The notes: generated from the letters alone by a model not told the origin. 64,000 nucleotides of DNA from Amycolatopsis decaplanina DSM 44594 (GCF_000342005.1 NZ_AOHO01000020.1:1-64000); one strand, 5' to 3'; shown: positions 28,007 to 36,705, numbered from the stretch's first letter. Numbers and translations: made by a program.

Positions 28007-29808
28007 CAGGTCAGCCCGTGGCCGAACGGGTACTTCACCGTGCCCACGTCCTTCCCGGCGGGGACGTCCACCGGCAGCTTGCCCTGCGGCTTCACCTTCC
28101 CGAGGATCACCTTCGCCAGTGCCTCGAGGGAAGGCGTGATGTAGCCGTATGTGGCGAGCCACGTCTTGATCGGGTTCTCGTAACCGGCGTCGTAGGGGAT
28201 CTGCGCGGCGACCGCGACGACGGGCTTCCCGGTGTCGGCCAGCGCCTGCAACAGCTTGCCCTGCAACGGATACGTGCCGACGTTGTTGGTCAGCACGACG
28301 ACGAGGTCGACGTCCTTGGCCGTCGCGACCGCCTGCGCGATCTGCGCGTCGGTCGGCGTCTGGCCGGTCTGCAGCGCTGTCGCCTGCGTGCCGTGCGCGG
28401 TGAGCTTCGAGGCCAGCGACGTCGTCGTGGTCGCACCCCAGCCGGTCACGAGCGTCTTCGCGGGCTGCTGCTTGAGCGGCAGGACGCCGCCGTCGTTGCG
28501 GATCGCGGTCACCGACCGGTCGGCGATGCCCTGCGCGGTGGCGAGGTTGGCCGGGGTGCCGACCTTCGACATCACCTTGGCCGGGTCGACGAACGGCGAG
28601 TTCAGGATGCCCCGGTTCAGCTTGAGCTTGAGCACCCGGAGGACGCTTTCGTCGATGCGCCGCTCGGTCAGCTCACCCTTGCGGACGGCGTCGAGTACCG
28701 AGTTGATCGCGAGTTCGAGGTTCACCGGCATGAGCAACTGGTCGATGCCCGCCTTGAGGGCCAGCACCGGGATCTCGGCGTCGCTGTGCATCTCGCGCAC
28801 GGCGTCCATCGAGAGGGAGTCGGTGACGACGACGCCGCGGTAACCGAGCTCCTCGCGCAGCTTGCCGGTGAGGATCGGCTTCGACAGCGTGGCCGGCTCG
28901 CCCGACGGGTCGAGGCTGGGGAACTGGATGTGCGCGCTCATGATCGAGTCGATGCCCGCCTTGATGGCGGCCTTGAACGGAGGCACGTCGGTCGCGCGCC
29001 AGCTGTCCTCGCTCCGGTCGATCCTGGGCAGCTCGTGGTGGCTGTCGGTGGCCGCGTCGCCGTGGCCGGGGAAGTGCTTCGCGGCGGCGGACACCGTCTC
29101 GGAGCGTCGTCCGGAGTTCTGGAAGCCCTTGACCTGGGCTTCGACGAACTGGCTCGCCAGCTCCGGGCGGCCGGAGAAGGAACGGACGCCGATCACCGGG
29201 TTCGCCGGGTTCGAGTTCACGTCGGCGTCGGGGGCGAAGTCCTGGTTGATGCCGACGGCGCGCAGTTCGTGCCCGAGGATCCGGGCGGCCTCCTGCGCGG
29301 CCTTGGTGTCACGGCCCGCCGAGATCGCCATCGCGTTCGGCAGCTCGGTGGCGGGGGCACCCATCCGGGTGACCGTGCCGCCTTCCTGGTCGGTCGCGAT
29401 CTGCAACGGGATGTGGGCGCCGCTGCGGAGGGCGGCCCGCTGGAGCCCGTTCGACAGCTTGGCGACCTGCACCGGGTCGTCGAAGTTGTCGCGGCTGTCG
29501 TTGTTGAAGTAGATGACGCCGCCCAGGTGGTACTTCTCGATCACCTGCGCGGGGGTGTCCACTCCGAAGTCGGCCTTGTTCTTGGCGTTGACCTCGTCGG
29601 CGGACTTCCCGTTCACCCACGTGACGAACAGCTGCCCGACCTTCTGCTCCAGGGTCAGCCCTCGCAACGTCCGCTGGGCCTCCGCGTCCGCGGTAACCGG
29701 CTGCGCGGTGGCCGGGACGCCGGCGACGGCAAGGGTGAGCAGACCCGCGAGGGGCACGGCGAGCGCATGGATCCTCCGATGACGGGCGTGCGCGGTTCGG
29801 GTCGTCAC
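28003..29808 (-). CDS. nagZ: Secreted GH3 beta-N-acetylglucosaminidase NagZ
   Basis: 601 aa with a Sec signal peptide (AVPLAGLLTLAVAGVPATAQ). The GH3 domain has IPLQIATDQEGGTVTRMG, the catalytic His loop KHFPGHGDAATDSHHELP and the nucleophile aspartate in GVVVTDSLSMDAV. A second alpha/beta domain (about 420-600), as in B. subtilis NagZ (YbbD), completes it. It removes GlcNAc from cell-wall fragments, the first step before NamZ. GTG 29808 has GGGAGG six bases upstream. First gene of nagZ-namZ-amiE-like, which continues to murR-murQ. Confidence 0.93.
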   Translation of the reverse strand: MTTRTAHARHRRIHALAVPLAGLLTLAVAGVPATAQPVTADAEAQRTLRGLTLEQKVGQLFVTWVNGKSADEVNAKNKADFGVDTPAQVIEKYHLGGVIYFNNDSRDNFDDPVQVAKLSNGLQRAALRSGAHIPLQIATDQEGGTVTRMGAPATELPNAMAISAGRDTKAAQEAARILGHELRAVGINQDFAPDADVNSNPANPVIGVRSFSGRPELASQFVEAQVKGFQNSGRRSETVSAAAKHFPGHGDAATDSHHELPRIDRSEDSWRATDVPPFKAAIKAGIDSIMSAHIQFPSLDPSGEPATLSKPILTGKLREELGYRGVVVTDSLSMDAVREMHSDAEIPVLALKAGIDQLLMPVNLELAINSVLDAVRKGELTERRIDESVLRVLKLKLNRGILNSPFVDPAKVMSKVGTPANLATAQGIADRSVTAIRNDGGVLPLKQQPAKTLVTGWGATTTTSLASKLTAHGTQATALQTGQTPTDAQIAQAVATAKDVDLVVVLTNNVGTYPLQGKLLQALADTGKPVVAVAAQIPYDAGYENPIKTWLATYGYITPSLEALAKVILGKVKPQGKLPVDVPAGKDVGTVKYPFGHGLTW

Positions 29809-30384
29809 CTCAAGCCTCCCAGATTCGTGCCTGACTCTCAGGCGGAAAGAAGTCCACCTGGAAGCACTGATATCCGGAAGCTACCCACGAGCACTTTGCT
29901 TGTCCATCGGCCACCCGCACGAACGGTCCGTTCATACACAAAGGGACGTGAAGGGGCCTGTCATGCTTGAAAACGGGGGTAAAACACTGGCGGGGCCCGT
30001 CGGCATGAAGCCGGCGGGCGCCGCCAGTCAGTGCGGACGACTCGGGCGACCAAGCGTGCAACTCTGGTCGTACCTTCATGGACTCGGCGTCCGGCGTCCC
30101 GGTACGCAGTCCCTAGACGACGAGCCTCCCGCGGCGCGCTGCGCGTGGGTACCCGGTGTCCGCACACGGAGATTCGCCGGGGTGGAACAGGCTTCTCTTC
30201 TACCTGTTCCCTGGCCGACCGAACGTCCGCATCTACTTTCTACGCCGTGAGCCGGGTCACTTCAAGTGCGCAGACGGGTGCACCGGTACAGAGGCTCGAT
30301 CTAGTGACACGGGCACCCTCCGCGACGGACAATTCGCCGCCCTGGCTGCGAAAACCGGGTCGGTACCGCCGTGTGGGCGTGCGC
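29809..30384. other. Gene-free 576-bp region with palindromes
   Basis: No credible gene. It holds the nagZ promoter side, with a GCCTGA-CTC-TCAGGC repeat (29829-29843) in the leader and a perfect GAACGGTCCGTTC palindrome (29921-29933). A strong 18-bp stem (29988-30027, arms around gcccgtcggc and gccggcgggc) is also present. The open frames here have no family resemblance or ribosome binding sites. A small RNA is possible. Confidence 0.45.
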
Positions 30385-31182
30385 TCAGCGGGTGCGTTTG
30401 CGCCGGTTGTAGCCGTACCAGGTGGCCCCCGCGGCGACGGCGCCGAGCGCGACGAGACCCGCCGAACGCGCCGGGATCCGGGTCCGCAGTGACATCGGGT
30501 GCTCGAAGGCGAGGATCTCCCAGCCCTGTTCCGTCGCGTGCTTGCGCAGGAAGCGGTCGGGGTTGACCGCGTGCGGTCGTCCGACGACCTCGAGGAGCGG
30601 GATGTCGGTGCTCGAGTCGGTGTACGCGTGGCACTGGGTGAGGTCGTAGCCATAAGTCGCCGCGAGTTGCTTCGCGGCGACGGCCTTGTTCTCGCCGTAG
30701 CAGTAGAACTCGACTTCACCCGAGTAACGGCCGTCCACGATCTGCATTCGCGTGGCCACGCTGCGCGTCGCGCCGAGCATTTCGGCGACCGGCGCGACGA
30801 CTTCCTCGCCGGTCGCCGACAGCACCACGACGTCGTGCCCGTCCGCGCGATGCGAAGAGATCAGTTCCGCGGCCTCCGTGTACACGAGCGGGTCGACGAC
30901 GTCGTGCAGCGTTTCGCGGACGATCGCGGACACCTGCGCGACATCCCAGCCGGCGCACAGCGCGGAAACCTCGGCCCGCATTCGCTCGGTCTTCGCCGCG
31001 TCCGCGCCCGCGAGGGAGAAGACGAGCTGGGCGTACGCACTGCGAAGCGCGGCTCGGCGGTTGATCAGGCCTTCGCGTAAAAGCGGCTTACTGAAGGCCA
31101 GCGCGCTCGAGGAGGCGATGATCGTCTTGTCGAGATCGAAAAAGGCCGCGACCGGGGTCGGCGTCGTGCTGGGTCGGTCCAC
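30385..31182 (-). CDS. HAD-IB family phosphatase (SerB-like) with C-terminal membrane helix
   Basis: 265 aa. FFDLDKTIIASSSALAFSKP is HAD motif I of the IB subfamily. VVLSATGEEVVAPVAEML is motif II, and YTDSSTDIPLLEVVGRPHAV motif IV with the Asp pair. A single hydrophobic helix (SAGLVALGAVAAGATWYGY) and a basic tail end the protein, so it may be membrane-anchored. The substrate is unknown; homologues are annotated as phosphoserine phosphatase-like (Rv3661 in order). GTG 31182 is the best start; the frame is open to 31269. Divergent from the 6C RNA and ssd. Confidence 0.85.
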   Translation of the reverse strand: MDRPSTTPTPVAAFFDLDKTIIASSSALAFSKPLLREGLINRRAALRSAYAQLVFSLAGADAAKTERMRAEVSALCAGWDVAQVSAIVRETLHDVVDPLVYTEAAELISSHRADGHDVVVLSATGEEVVAPVAEMLGATRSVATRMQIVDGRYSGEVEFYCYGENKAVAAKQLAATYGYDLTQCHAYTDSSTDIPLLEVVGRPHAVNPDRFLRKHATEQGWEILAFEHPMSLRTRIPARSAGLVALGAVAAGATWYGYNRRKRTR

Positions 31183-31351
31183 CCGCCAAGGATAGGAGAA
31201 CCGTGGACCGGCCCGCCCGTTGGTCGACCACGATCGGGATCGCGCGGTGGAAAATTCACGACCGCGCACTCGATTCGGCGCGCCGTGCCGTTATCGAATT
31301 GTGGGTACCGGCGTCGCCCGCAACGGGCCGGTATCGGAGCTACAGTGAGAT

Positions 31352-31446
31352 TGTCCGGTGTCGCACCGGGCCCAGGTTCAGTCCGACCCCCCGGGGCTGA
31401 ACCCCAGGCGGCCCTCGTCCCTCCCCCCTGGCGAGGGCCGCCTCCT
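31352..31446 (+). ncRNA. 6C small RNA
   Basis: Two adjacent hairpins with C-runs in their loops. Hairpin 1 is ggttcag/ctgaacc (31375-31403), with CCCCCC in the loop. Hairpin 2 is aggcggccctcg/cgagggccgcct (31406-31443), also with six C in the loop. A smaller stem ccggtg/caccgg (31355-31369) precedes them. TACAGT at 31341-31346 is a good -10, placing the start near 31353 and giving an RNA of about 93 nt. The 6C RNA (B11 in M. tuberculosis) has this form and lies between the homologues of the same two neighbours, HAD phosphatase and Ssd. In mycobacteria it base-pairs with mRNAs by its C-rich loops. Confidence 0.87.
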
Positions 31447-31664
31447 GACTTCCCGCCGTGTCAATGGTTCAGACCTTGGCGGGACGCGGAAACATCGCTG
31501 GGGCAAGGCCGAATCGGCGAGAGTTCGTTAACTTTCTTTTCTCTCAAGGCTTTTCGTGCTCGGTTGCGCTGGAAAGCGGATAGTCCGGGTTCGGCGGGAA
31601 AAGCCGGAAAGTGTGCCGGAAAGGACCGACGGAAACGCCGGGAAACCGGTTTCCCGTGGCGGAG

Positions 31665-31691
31665 TTGTCCACAACACCCCGGTTGTCCACA
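31665..31691 (+). promoter_or_regulatory. Two direct DnaA boxes upstream of ssd
   Basis: Perfect TTGTCCACA at 31665-31673 and again at 31683-31691, same orientation, 18 bp apart start to start, about 90 bp before the ssd start. This is the consensus DnaA box of high-GC actinobacteria. It suggests DnaA control of the ssd-tad operon or a small DnaA-titrating site. Confidence 0.6.
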
Positions 31692-31778
31692 GGCGGGACG
31701 GAATGGCGTTGTGCGCGGCGGGGAACCGGCGCGACCGTGGAGTCACAACCCGAGTCCGACCGAATCACCGGGGGAGTC

Positions 31779-32852
31779 ATGACCGAGGAACATCCGCTCG
31801 TCGTCGCCGGAGACGACGTCCTGCTCGACGAGATCCTGCGCGTGGCGGCGGCCGCGGGCTGCGAGGTCGAACGGGCATCCGATCTGGACGCCGCACGCGG
31901 GAGATGGGCCCGCGCGCCGCTCGTGGTGCTCGACGAAGAAGCCGCGAGCGCGCCGAACCGCCTGTCGCGGCGGAACAAGGTCCTGCTCGTCTGCAAAGGC
32001 GCGCCGACCCCGGCGACGTGGGAGCGTGCCTTCAACACCGGTTCGGAGAAGGTCCTTTCGCTTCCGGACGAGGAAAGCGAACTCATCGGCGAGTTCGCCG
32101 ACGTCGTCGACGGGCCGGCGCGTGACGACGGCGTCGTCATCGGGATCATCGGCGGGCGAGGCGGGGCCGGGGCTTCCGTGCTGGCGGCCGCGGTCGCGTA
32201 CCGGGCGGAGAAGTCCGGGACCGGCGGATTGCTCGTCGACTGCGACCCGCTCGGCGGCGGTGTCGACGTCCTCCTCGCCGCCGAACGCGATCGTGGGCCC
32301 CGTTGGCCGGAGCTCGACCTCGGCGGCAGGGTGTCCATGGCCGCGTTGAGCGAAGCCCTGCCGCGAAAGAAATACTCCACCGGTTCACTGTCCTTTGTGT
32401 CCTACGGCAGGGAAGGACGCGGCCCCGGACCCGATGCGATCGAAGGCGTACTGTGCGCCGGGCGGCGGGCGGGACGGACGGTCGTCTGCGATCTGCCGAG
32501 ATACTTCGGTGCCGAGACGTCCACCGTGCTCGGGCTGGCCGATCTGGTCGTGGTCGTCGTCCCCGCGGAACTCCGTGCCTGCGCGGCGGCGAAACAGGTC
32601 CTCGCCAGGCTCGAACCCCACGCGACACGGATCGGTGTCGCGGTTCGCGGGCCGTCGCCCGCCGGGCTGATCCCGCGAGAGATCGCCGACGCCGTCGGGG
32701 TCCCGCTCATCACGTCGATGGGCCGCGAGCGGTCCCTCTCGGCGGCCCTTGATCGCGGCGAGTTCGTCCTGAAGCACCGCGGGCACCTGGCCACGGCCGC
32801 CGCCGAAGTCCTCGCGGCCGCACGTGGAAATCTGGCCGGTGCCTTGCGATGA
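31779..32852 (+). CDS. ssd: Septum-site-determining-like protein (Ssd / CpaE-like)
   Basis: 357 aa. An N-terminal receiver-like region (about 1-110) precedes a MinD/ParA-type ATPase fold. GIIGGRGGAGASVLAAAVAY is the P-loop position, but it reads GRGGAGAS and lacks the deviant Walker A lysines. LLVDCDPLGGGVDVLL and VVCDLPRYFG are motifs A' and B. Mycobacterial Ssd (Rv3660c) regulates septum placement; CpaE/TadZ homologues localise Tad pilus machines, which fits its place at the head of a tad operon. ATG 31779 has GGGGGAG five bases upstream. Overlaps tadA by four bases. Confidence 0.85.
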   Translation: MTEEHPLVVAGDDVLLDEILRVAAAAGCEVERASDLDAARGRWARAPLVVLDEEAASAPNRLSRRNKVLLVCKGAPTPATWERAFNTGSEKVLSLPDEESELIGEFADVVDGPARDDGVVIGIIGGRGGAGASVLAAAVAYRAEKSGTGGLLVDCDPLGGGVDVLLAAERDRGPRWPELDLGGRVSMAALSEALPRKKYSTGSLSFVSYGREGRGPGPDAIEGVLCAGRRAGRTVVCDLPRYFGAETSTVLGLADLVVVVVPAELRACAAAKQVLARLEPHATRIGVAVRGPSPAGLIPREIADAVGVPLITSMGRERSLSAALDRGEFVLKHRGHLATAAAEVLAAARGNLAGALR

Positions 32853-33991
32853 CCGATGATCTGGTCGAGCGGGTCCGGCGACGGCTGGCCGGATCGGCCG
32901 CCCCGGCGGATCCGGTGAGCGTCGCGCGGGCGGTCCGCGCCGAAGCCGGCGGCGCGCTCGGTCAAAACGCCGTGCTCGGAGCGGTCCGGCTGGCCCGCGA
33001 CGAGTTCGTCGGCGCCGGTCCGCTGGCGCCGCTTCTCGAAAAGCCCGGCGTCACCGACGTTCTCGTCACGGCCCCCGACGAGGTCTGGGCCGATACCGGT
33101 GAAGGTGTCCACCGGACGAACGTGCGCTTCGCCGATGAGGAAGCCGTCCGCAGGCTGGCTCAGCGGCTCGCCCTCGCCGGCGGGCGGAGGCTGGACGACG
33201 CGCAACCGTTCGCGGACTGCTGGCTGCCGGGAGCGGGGCCGCACCGCCGGATCCGGATGCACGCGGTCCTCCCGCCGATCGCGCCTGCCGGGACAGCCCT
33301 CTCGCTCCGCGTTCTCCGGCCCGCCACCCATGATCTCGCCGAACTCCGGTTGCGCGGGGCGTTCGGCACCAGCGGTGCGGAGCTGCTCGACTCGGTCATC
33401 CAGCGGCGGCTCGCGTTCCTGGTGTCCGGCGGGACAGGGGCGGGCAAGACGACCCTGCTCTCCGCGTTGCTCGGCGCGGTGCCCCCGGGAGAACGCATCG
33501 TCTGCGTCGAGGACGCCGGAGAACTGCAACCGGACCATCCACAGTTCGTCAGCCTGATCGCGCGCCCGGCCAACGTCGAGGGCGCCGGCGAGATCGGGCT
33601 CGGTGAACTGGTGCGGCAGGCGTTGCGCATGCGTCCGGACCGCCTGGTCGTCGGTGAAGTGCGCGGCGGAGAGGTCATCGCGTTGCTCAACGCGATGAAC
33701 ACCGGGCACGAGGGCGGGGCCTGCACCCTGCATGCCAATTCGCCGACGGAGGTCCCTGCTCGGATGGAGGCGCTGGCCGCGCTCGGCGGACTGAAACGGG
33801 ACGCGCTGCACAGCCAGCTGACAGCGGCGGTGCGGGTGGTCCTGCACATGCGCCGCCTGCCGAGCGGGATCCGACGGCTGGACGAGGTCGGCGTCCTCCG
33901 GTCCTTTCGAGGTGAGGCCAAAGTCGTTCCGGTCTGGAGCAAGGGCACTTGGATCGGCGACGAGACACCCTTCGGGGAGATGGCGGCATGA
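32849..33991 (+). CDS. tadA: TadA/CpaF secretion ATPase
   Basis: 380 aa. The N-terminal domain (about 1-140) contains LLEKPGVTDVLVTAPDEVW, the usual start of CpaF/VirB11 proteins. Walker A is SGGTGAGKTTLLSALL, ERIVCVEDAGEL the Asp box, and RMRPDRLVVGEVRGGEV Walker B with the following GHEGGACTLHANSP His box. It powers assembly of the Flp-type pilus or a type II-like secretion platform at the membrane. Overlaps ssd upstream and tadB downstream by four bases each. Confidence 0.93.
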   Translation: MTDDLVERVRRRLAGSAAPADPVSVARAVRAEAGGALGQNAVLGAVRLARDEFVGAGPLAPLLEKPGVTDVLVTAPDEVWADTGEGVHRTNVRFADEEAVRRLAQRLALAGGRRLDDAQPFADCWLPGAGPHRRIRMHAVLPPIAPAGTALSLRVLRPATHDLAELRLRGAFGTSGAELLDSVIQRRLAFLVSGGTGAGKTTLLSALLGAVPPGERIVCVEDAGELQPDHPQFVSLIARPANVEGAGEIGLGELVRQALRMRPDRLVVGEVRGGEVIALLNAMNTGHEGGACTLHANSPTEVPARMEALAALGGLKRDALHSQLTAAVRVVLHMRRLPSGIRRLDEVGVLRSFRGEAKVVPVWSKGTWIGDETPFGEMAA

Positions 33992-34728
33992 ACCCGTGGT
34001 TCCTCCTCTCCTGTGGCGCGGGGCTGGCCTGCTGGCCGAAGCCGGTGGCGCGCGTTCCGTTCGCTTGGCGTCCGCCTCGGACCGTCCGGGCGGGCTGGTG
34101 GCCACTGCCCGCGTTGTTCGTCCTGCCGCTCCTCGGGATCGGCTGGGCGGTGGCGACGCTCGTGATCACCTTGACCGTCCGCCAGGAGTACCGGTGGCGG
34201 GCACGGGCGAAGGCGGCGTTGGCCGAAGCCGAACTCACCGCGTCCGTGCTGCGGACGATGATCGGTGAACTCCGGGCGGGTGCCCATCCGGTGACGGCGG
34301 CCGAAGCCACCGCAGAGGCGGTACCCGCGGCGTCCGGGCGGCTGCGCGGACTCATCGCGGCCGCCCGGCTCGGTGGGGAGACCGCCGATCCGGACGCGCC
34401 ACCGGCACTGGTGAACGCGTGGACGCTCGCGAACCGGTTCGGGCTTCCGATGGCCGAGGTGCTCGATGCGGCGCGACGGGACGCAGAGGCGGAGATCGGT
34501 TTCCGCCGTCGTCTCAAAGCCAAGATGGCCGGTCCCCGGGCGAGTGCCGCCGTACTCGCCGTTCTCCCGCTGGTGTGCCTGCCGCTCGGCGAGGCGATGG
34601 GGGCGGGCCCGGTCCACGTCCTCACCGGGACGGGCGCCGGCCGGCTGTTGCTCGTGGTGGGCAGCGGGCTGATCTGGGCGGGCACGGCCTGGTGCCGGGC
34701 TCTCACCGGGCGGGTGGCGTCATGCTGA
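33988..34728 (+). CDS. tadB: TadB-like inner-membrane platform protein
   Basis: 246 aa. Two N-terminal hydrophobic segments (about 38-63) lead into a type II secretion F-like domain (about 80-200: TASVLRTMIGELRAGAHPVT; DAEAEIGFRRRLKAKMAGPR), followed by two C-terminal helices. With TadC it should form the membrane platform of the Tad pilus. Its stop overlaps the tadC start by seven bases. Confidence 0.83.
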   Translation: MNPWFLLSCGAGLACWPKPVARVPFAWRPPRTVRAGWWPLPALFVLPLLGIGWAVATLVITLTVRQEYRWRARAKAALAEAELTASVLRTMIGELRAGAHPVTAAEATAEAVPAASGRLRGLIAAARLGGETADPDAPPALVNAWTLANRFGLPMAEVLDAARRDAEAEIGFRRRLKAKMAGPRASAAVLAVLPLVCLPLGEAMGAGPVHVLTGTGAGRLLLVVGSGLIWAGTAWCRALTGRVASC

Positions 34729-35297
34729 CCGGAGCGGCGTTGACCCTGCTGGGCGGTGCCATCCTCTGCTGGCCGCGCGTCGCCACCGGGGCCGTAGTGC
34801 GGCCAGGACGGCTCCTCATGTGGCTTCGGGAACGGTCGTCCCGGGACAAAGGTGTCTCCGAACTCCTCCGGTCCGCGGCCACCCTCGACCTCCTGGCCGC
34901 CTGCCTGGCAGCCGGGCTGCCGGTTCCCGTCGCACTCGAGGCCGTCGTACCGGCCGCGTCGCCGAAGACCGCGGCGGCTCTGCGTTCGGTGGCGTCGCAC
35001 CTCGCGGTGGGTATCGGGCCCGCGGAAGCCTGGGCACCGGTCCGCGACCGGCCCGGCCTGACCGAACTGTCCGTCGCCGCCGTTCGCACGGCGAGGGCGG
35101 GCACCGCGCTCGCGACGCACGCGAAGGACCTCGCGCGAAGGCTGCGCGAGTCGCTCTCCGCCGAAGCCGAGGAACGCGCCGAACGGGCCGGAGTGCTGTT
35201 GGCGGCGCCGATCGGCCTGTGCTTTCTCCCCGCGTTCCTCTGCCTCGGTGTCCTGCCCGTCGTTCTCGGCCTCACCGGTCGTCTCGACTTTCTCTGA
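34722..35297 (+). CDS. tadC: TadC-like inner-membrane platform protein
   Basis: 191 aa, short as in other actinobacterial tad loci. A first hydrophobic segment (about 1-17), a T2SSF-like region (DLLAACLAAGLPVPVALEAV; SVAAVRTARAGTALATHAKD) and a C-terminal hairpin of two helices (APIGLCFLPAFLCLGVLPVV). ATG 34722 lies inside the end of tadB. A gap of 124 bp follows before the pilin-like gene. Confidence 0.82.
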   Translation: MLTGAALTLLGGAILCWPRVATGAVVRPGRLLMWLRERSSRDKGVSELLRSAATLDLLAACLAAGLPVPVALEAVVPAASPKTAAALRSVASHLAVGIGPAEAWAPVRDRPGLTELSVAAVRTARAGTALATHAKDLARRLRESLSAEAEERAERAGVLLAAPIGLCFLPAFLCLGVLPVVLGLTGRLDFL

Positions 35298-35421
35298 GCG
35301 CTGGAGGGCGGAGCTGGAGAAATAGCGCGAGAAGCGATCAAAGACGTGAACCCGCCCGGCCGAAGGCCCCGCTATCGCGGTCGTGGGTTCACCGGCAAAG
35401 CACTGACTGAAAGGCGATTCC

Positions 35422-35595
35422 ATGAACAAGCTCCCCAACTTCCGCGAAGACGACGGCATGGCGACGGTCGAATACGCCATCGCCACCTTGGCCGCCGCCG
35501 CGCTGGCAGCCGTTCTCTACCTGGTCGTCAATAGCGAGGCCGTCGTCGCCGGGCTCACCGCGCTCGTCGAGCGGGCCTTGTCGGTGAAGTTCTGA
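35422..35595 (+). CDS. Flp-pilin-like small protein (DUF4244)
   Basis: 57 aa. A charged leader (NKLPNFREDDG) is followed by MATVEYAIATLAAAALAAVL, the class III signal: cleavage after Gly with Glu at +5 and Tyr at +6, then a single hydrophobic helix. This is the pilin candidate of the locus (DUF4244, Rv3656c-like). ATG 35422 has GAAAGG upstream. Its stop overlaps the tadE start (TGATG). Confidence 0.83.
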   Translation: MNKLPNFREDDGMATVEYAIATLAAAALAAVLYLVVNSEAVVAGLTALVERALSVKF

Positions 35596-35933
35596 TGCCC
35601 GACCGCGGCTCCGTCACGGTGGAGGCCGCCCTCGGTATCGGTGCGCTGACCTTCGTCTCGGCCCTGTTGTTCGCCGGGATCGGGGTCGCCTCCGACCAGA
35701 TCCGCTGCACCGACGCTGCCCGTGAAGCTGCCAGGCTCCTCGCCCGCGGCCAGCCCGCCCGCGCCGAACAGGCGGTGCGGGAGATCGCGCCGTCGGGCGC
35801 TCGGCTGGACGTCGGCCGCGAAGGTGACGCGATCACCGTGGGCGTCGAAGCCGAACCGGTGGCCGGGCTCCTGCCGGGTATCCGGCTGCGCTCTCGCGCC
35901 TTCGCCATCGCCGAGCCGGGGAACGGGCCGTGA
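35595..35933 (+). CDS. tadE: TadE-like pseudopilin
   Basis: 112 aa. PDRGSVTVEAALGIGALTFV is a TadE-type N-terminus: Gly cleavage site, Glu at +5, single membrane helix, then a soluble beta domain (LDVGREGDAITVGVEAEPVA). Minor pilin of the Tad machine. Starts one base inside the preceding stop codon and overlaps the next gene by four (GTGA). Confidence 0.82.
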   Translation: MPDRGSVTVEAALGIGALTFVSALLFAGIGVASDQIRCTDAAREAARLLARGQPARAEQAVREIAPSGARLDVGREGDAITVGVEAEPVAGLLPGIRLRSRAFAIAEPGNGP

Positions 35934-36286
35934 CCGCGGACGATCGCGGCGTCGCGACCGCGTGGACCGCCTCGATCGTCGCCGTCCTGATCTGCGCGGC
36001 GGCGTTCGCCTTCTGGATCGGCGCCGCCGTCACGACCCGGCACCGCGCCGAGGCCGCCGCCGATCTGGCGGCGCTCGCGGCGGCCTCGCACGCGACGGAC
36101 GGTCCCGGCGCGGCCTGCGAGCGGGCCAGGCAGGTCGCCGTCCGGATGTCGGTCACGCTGCTGACCTGCCGGTGGGAACGCGGCGACGCCCTGGTCGAGG
36201 TGCGAGCGGAGCCGTCGGAACAGCCGGCGGTCACGGGACGGGCGGAGGCGCGGGCCAGGGCGGGCCCGGTCGGACGGCCACCGTGA
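35930..36286 (+). CDS. TadE/TadG-like secreted pilus-assembly protein (Rv3654c-like)
   Basis: 118 aa. DDRGVATAWTASIVAVLICA is an N-terminal membrane segment after a short basic leader, followed by HRAEAAADLAALAAASHATD, the helix typical of TadE/TadG-like and Rv3654c-like proteins, with two Cys (near residues 62 and 80) that may pair. GTG 35930 overlaps tadE. Last gene of the operon; a hairpin follows 18 bases after the stop. Confidence 0.78.
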   Translation: MTADDRGVATAWTASIVAVLICAAAFAFWIGAAVTTRHRAEAAADLAALAAASHATDGPGAACERARQVAVRMSVTLLTCRWERGDALVEVRAEPSEQPAVTGRAEARARAGPVGRPP

Positions 36287-36705
36287 CCGACATCGCACGG
36301 TGAACGGTCGCCGGGCGGCGACCGGCGGGCACTACGCGCGAGTAACCGCTGGGCGCGAGCAGCGGTCGTTGACGCGCGGCGAGCGGTCGAAGCCCTGACC
36401 AGCGCTCCGCCGAACGGCCGCCCGCCGCTCACCGTGAGCGCCGTCACGTGGCCGGGGCGCCCAGGCCGGCTGCGACGAACGGCCCCGGACCGGTCCCGCA
36501 CACCCGTTAACCGGACGTCCGGCGTTCGGTCCGTCCGGTCGGACTACCGCGCGTTCATCGCTGAGTAACCGCCGGTTGTCGCGCGAGGGCTTCTCCCGAT
36601 GTGCAACTTGCCGTTTATTGAGATGTGCGCCACCTCGAGAAGGTCGCCGGGTGGCCGCGGAGCAGGACAGACACAGGACAGAGTTGACCTGAGGCAGGGA
36701 CAGTA
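36287..36705. other. Gene-free region: tad terminator and prim-pol promoter
   Basis: An 8-bp perfect stem (cggtcgcc/ggcgaccg, 36305-36324) is a likely terminator of the tad operon. ACCGCTG-N8-CAGCGGT (36345-36366) is a second inverted repeat. Near the downstream start, CAGGACAGA is repeated at 36663-36671 and 36674-36682, 11 bp apart, with a related CAGGGACAG at about 36693-36701. These direct repeats may bind a regulator of the next gene. No open frame here looks real. Confidence 0.5.
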
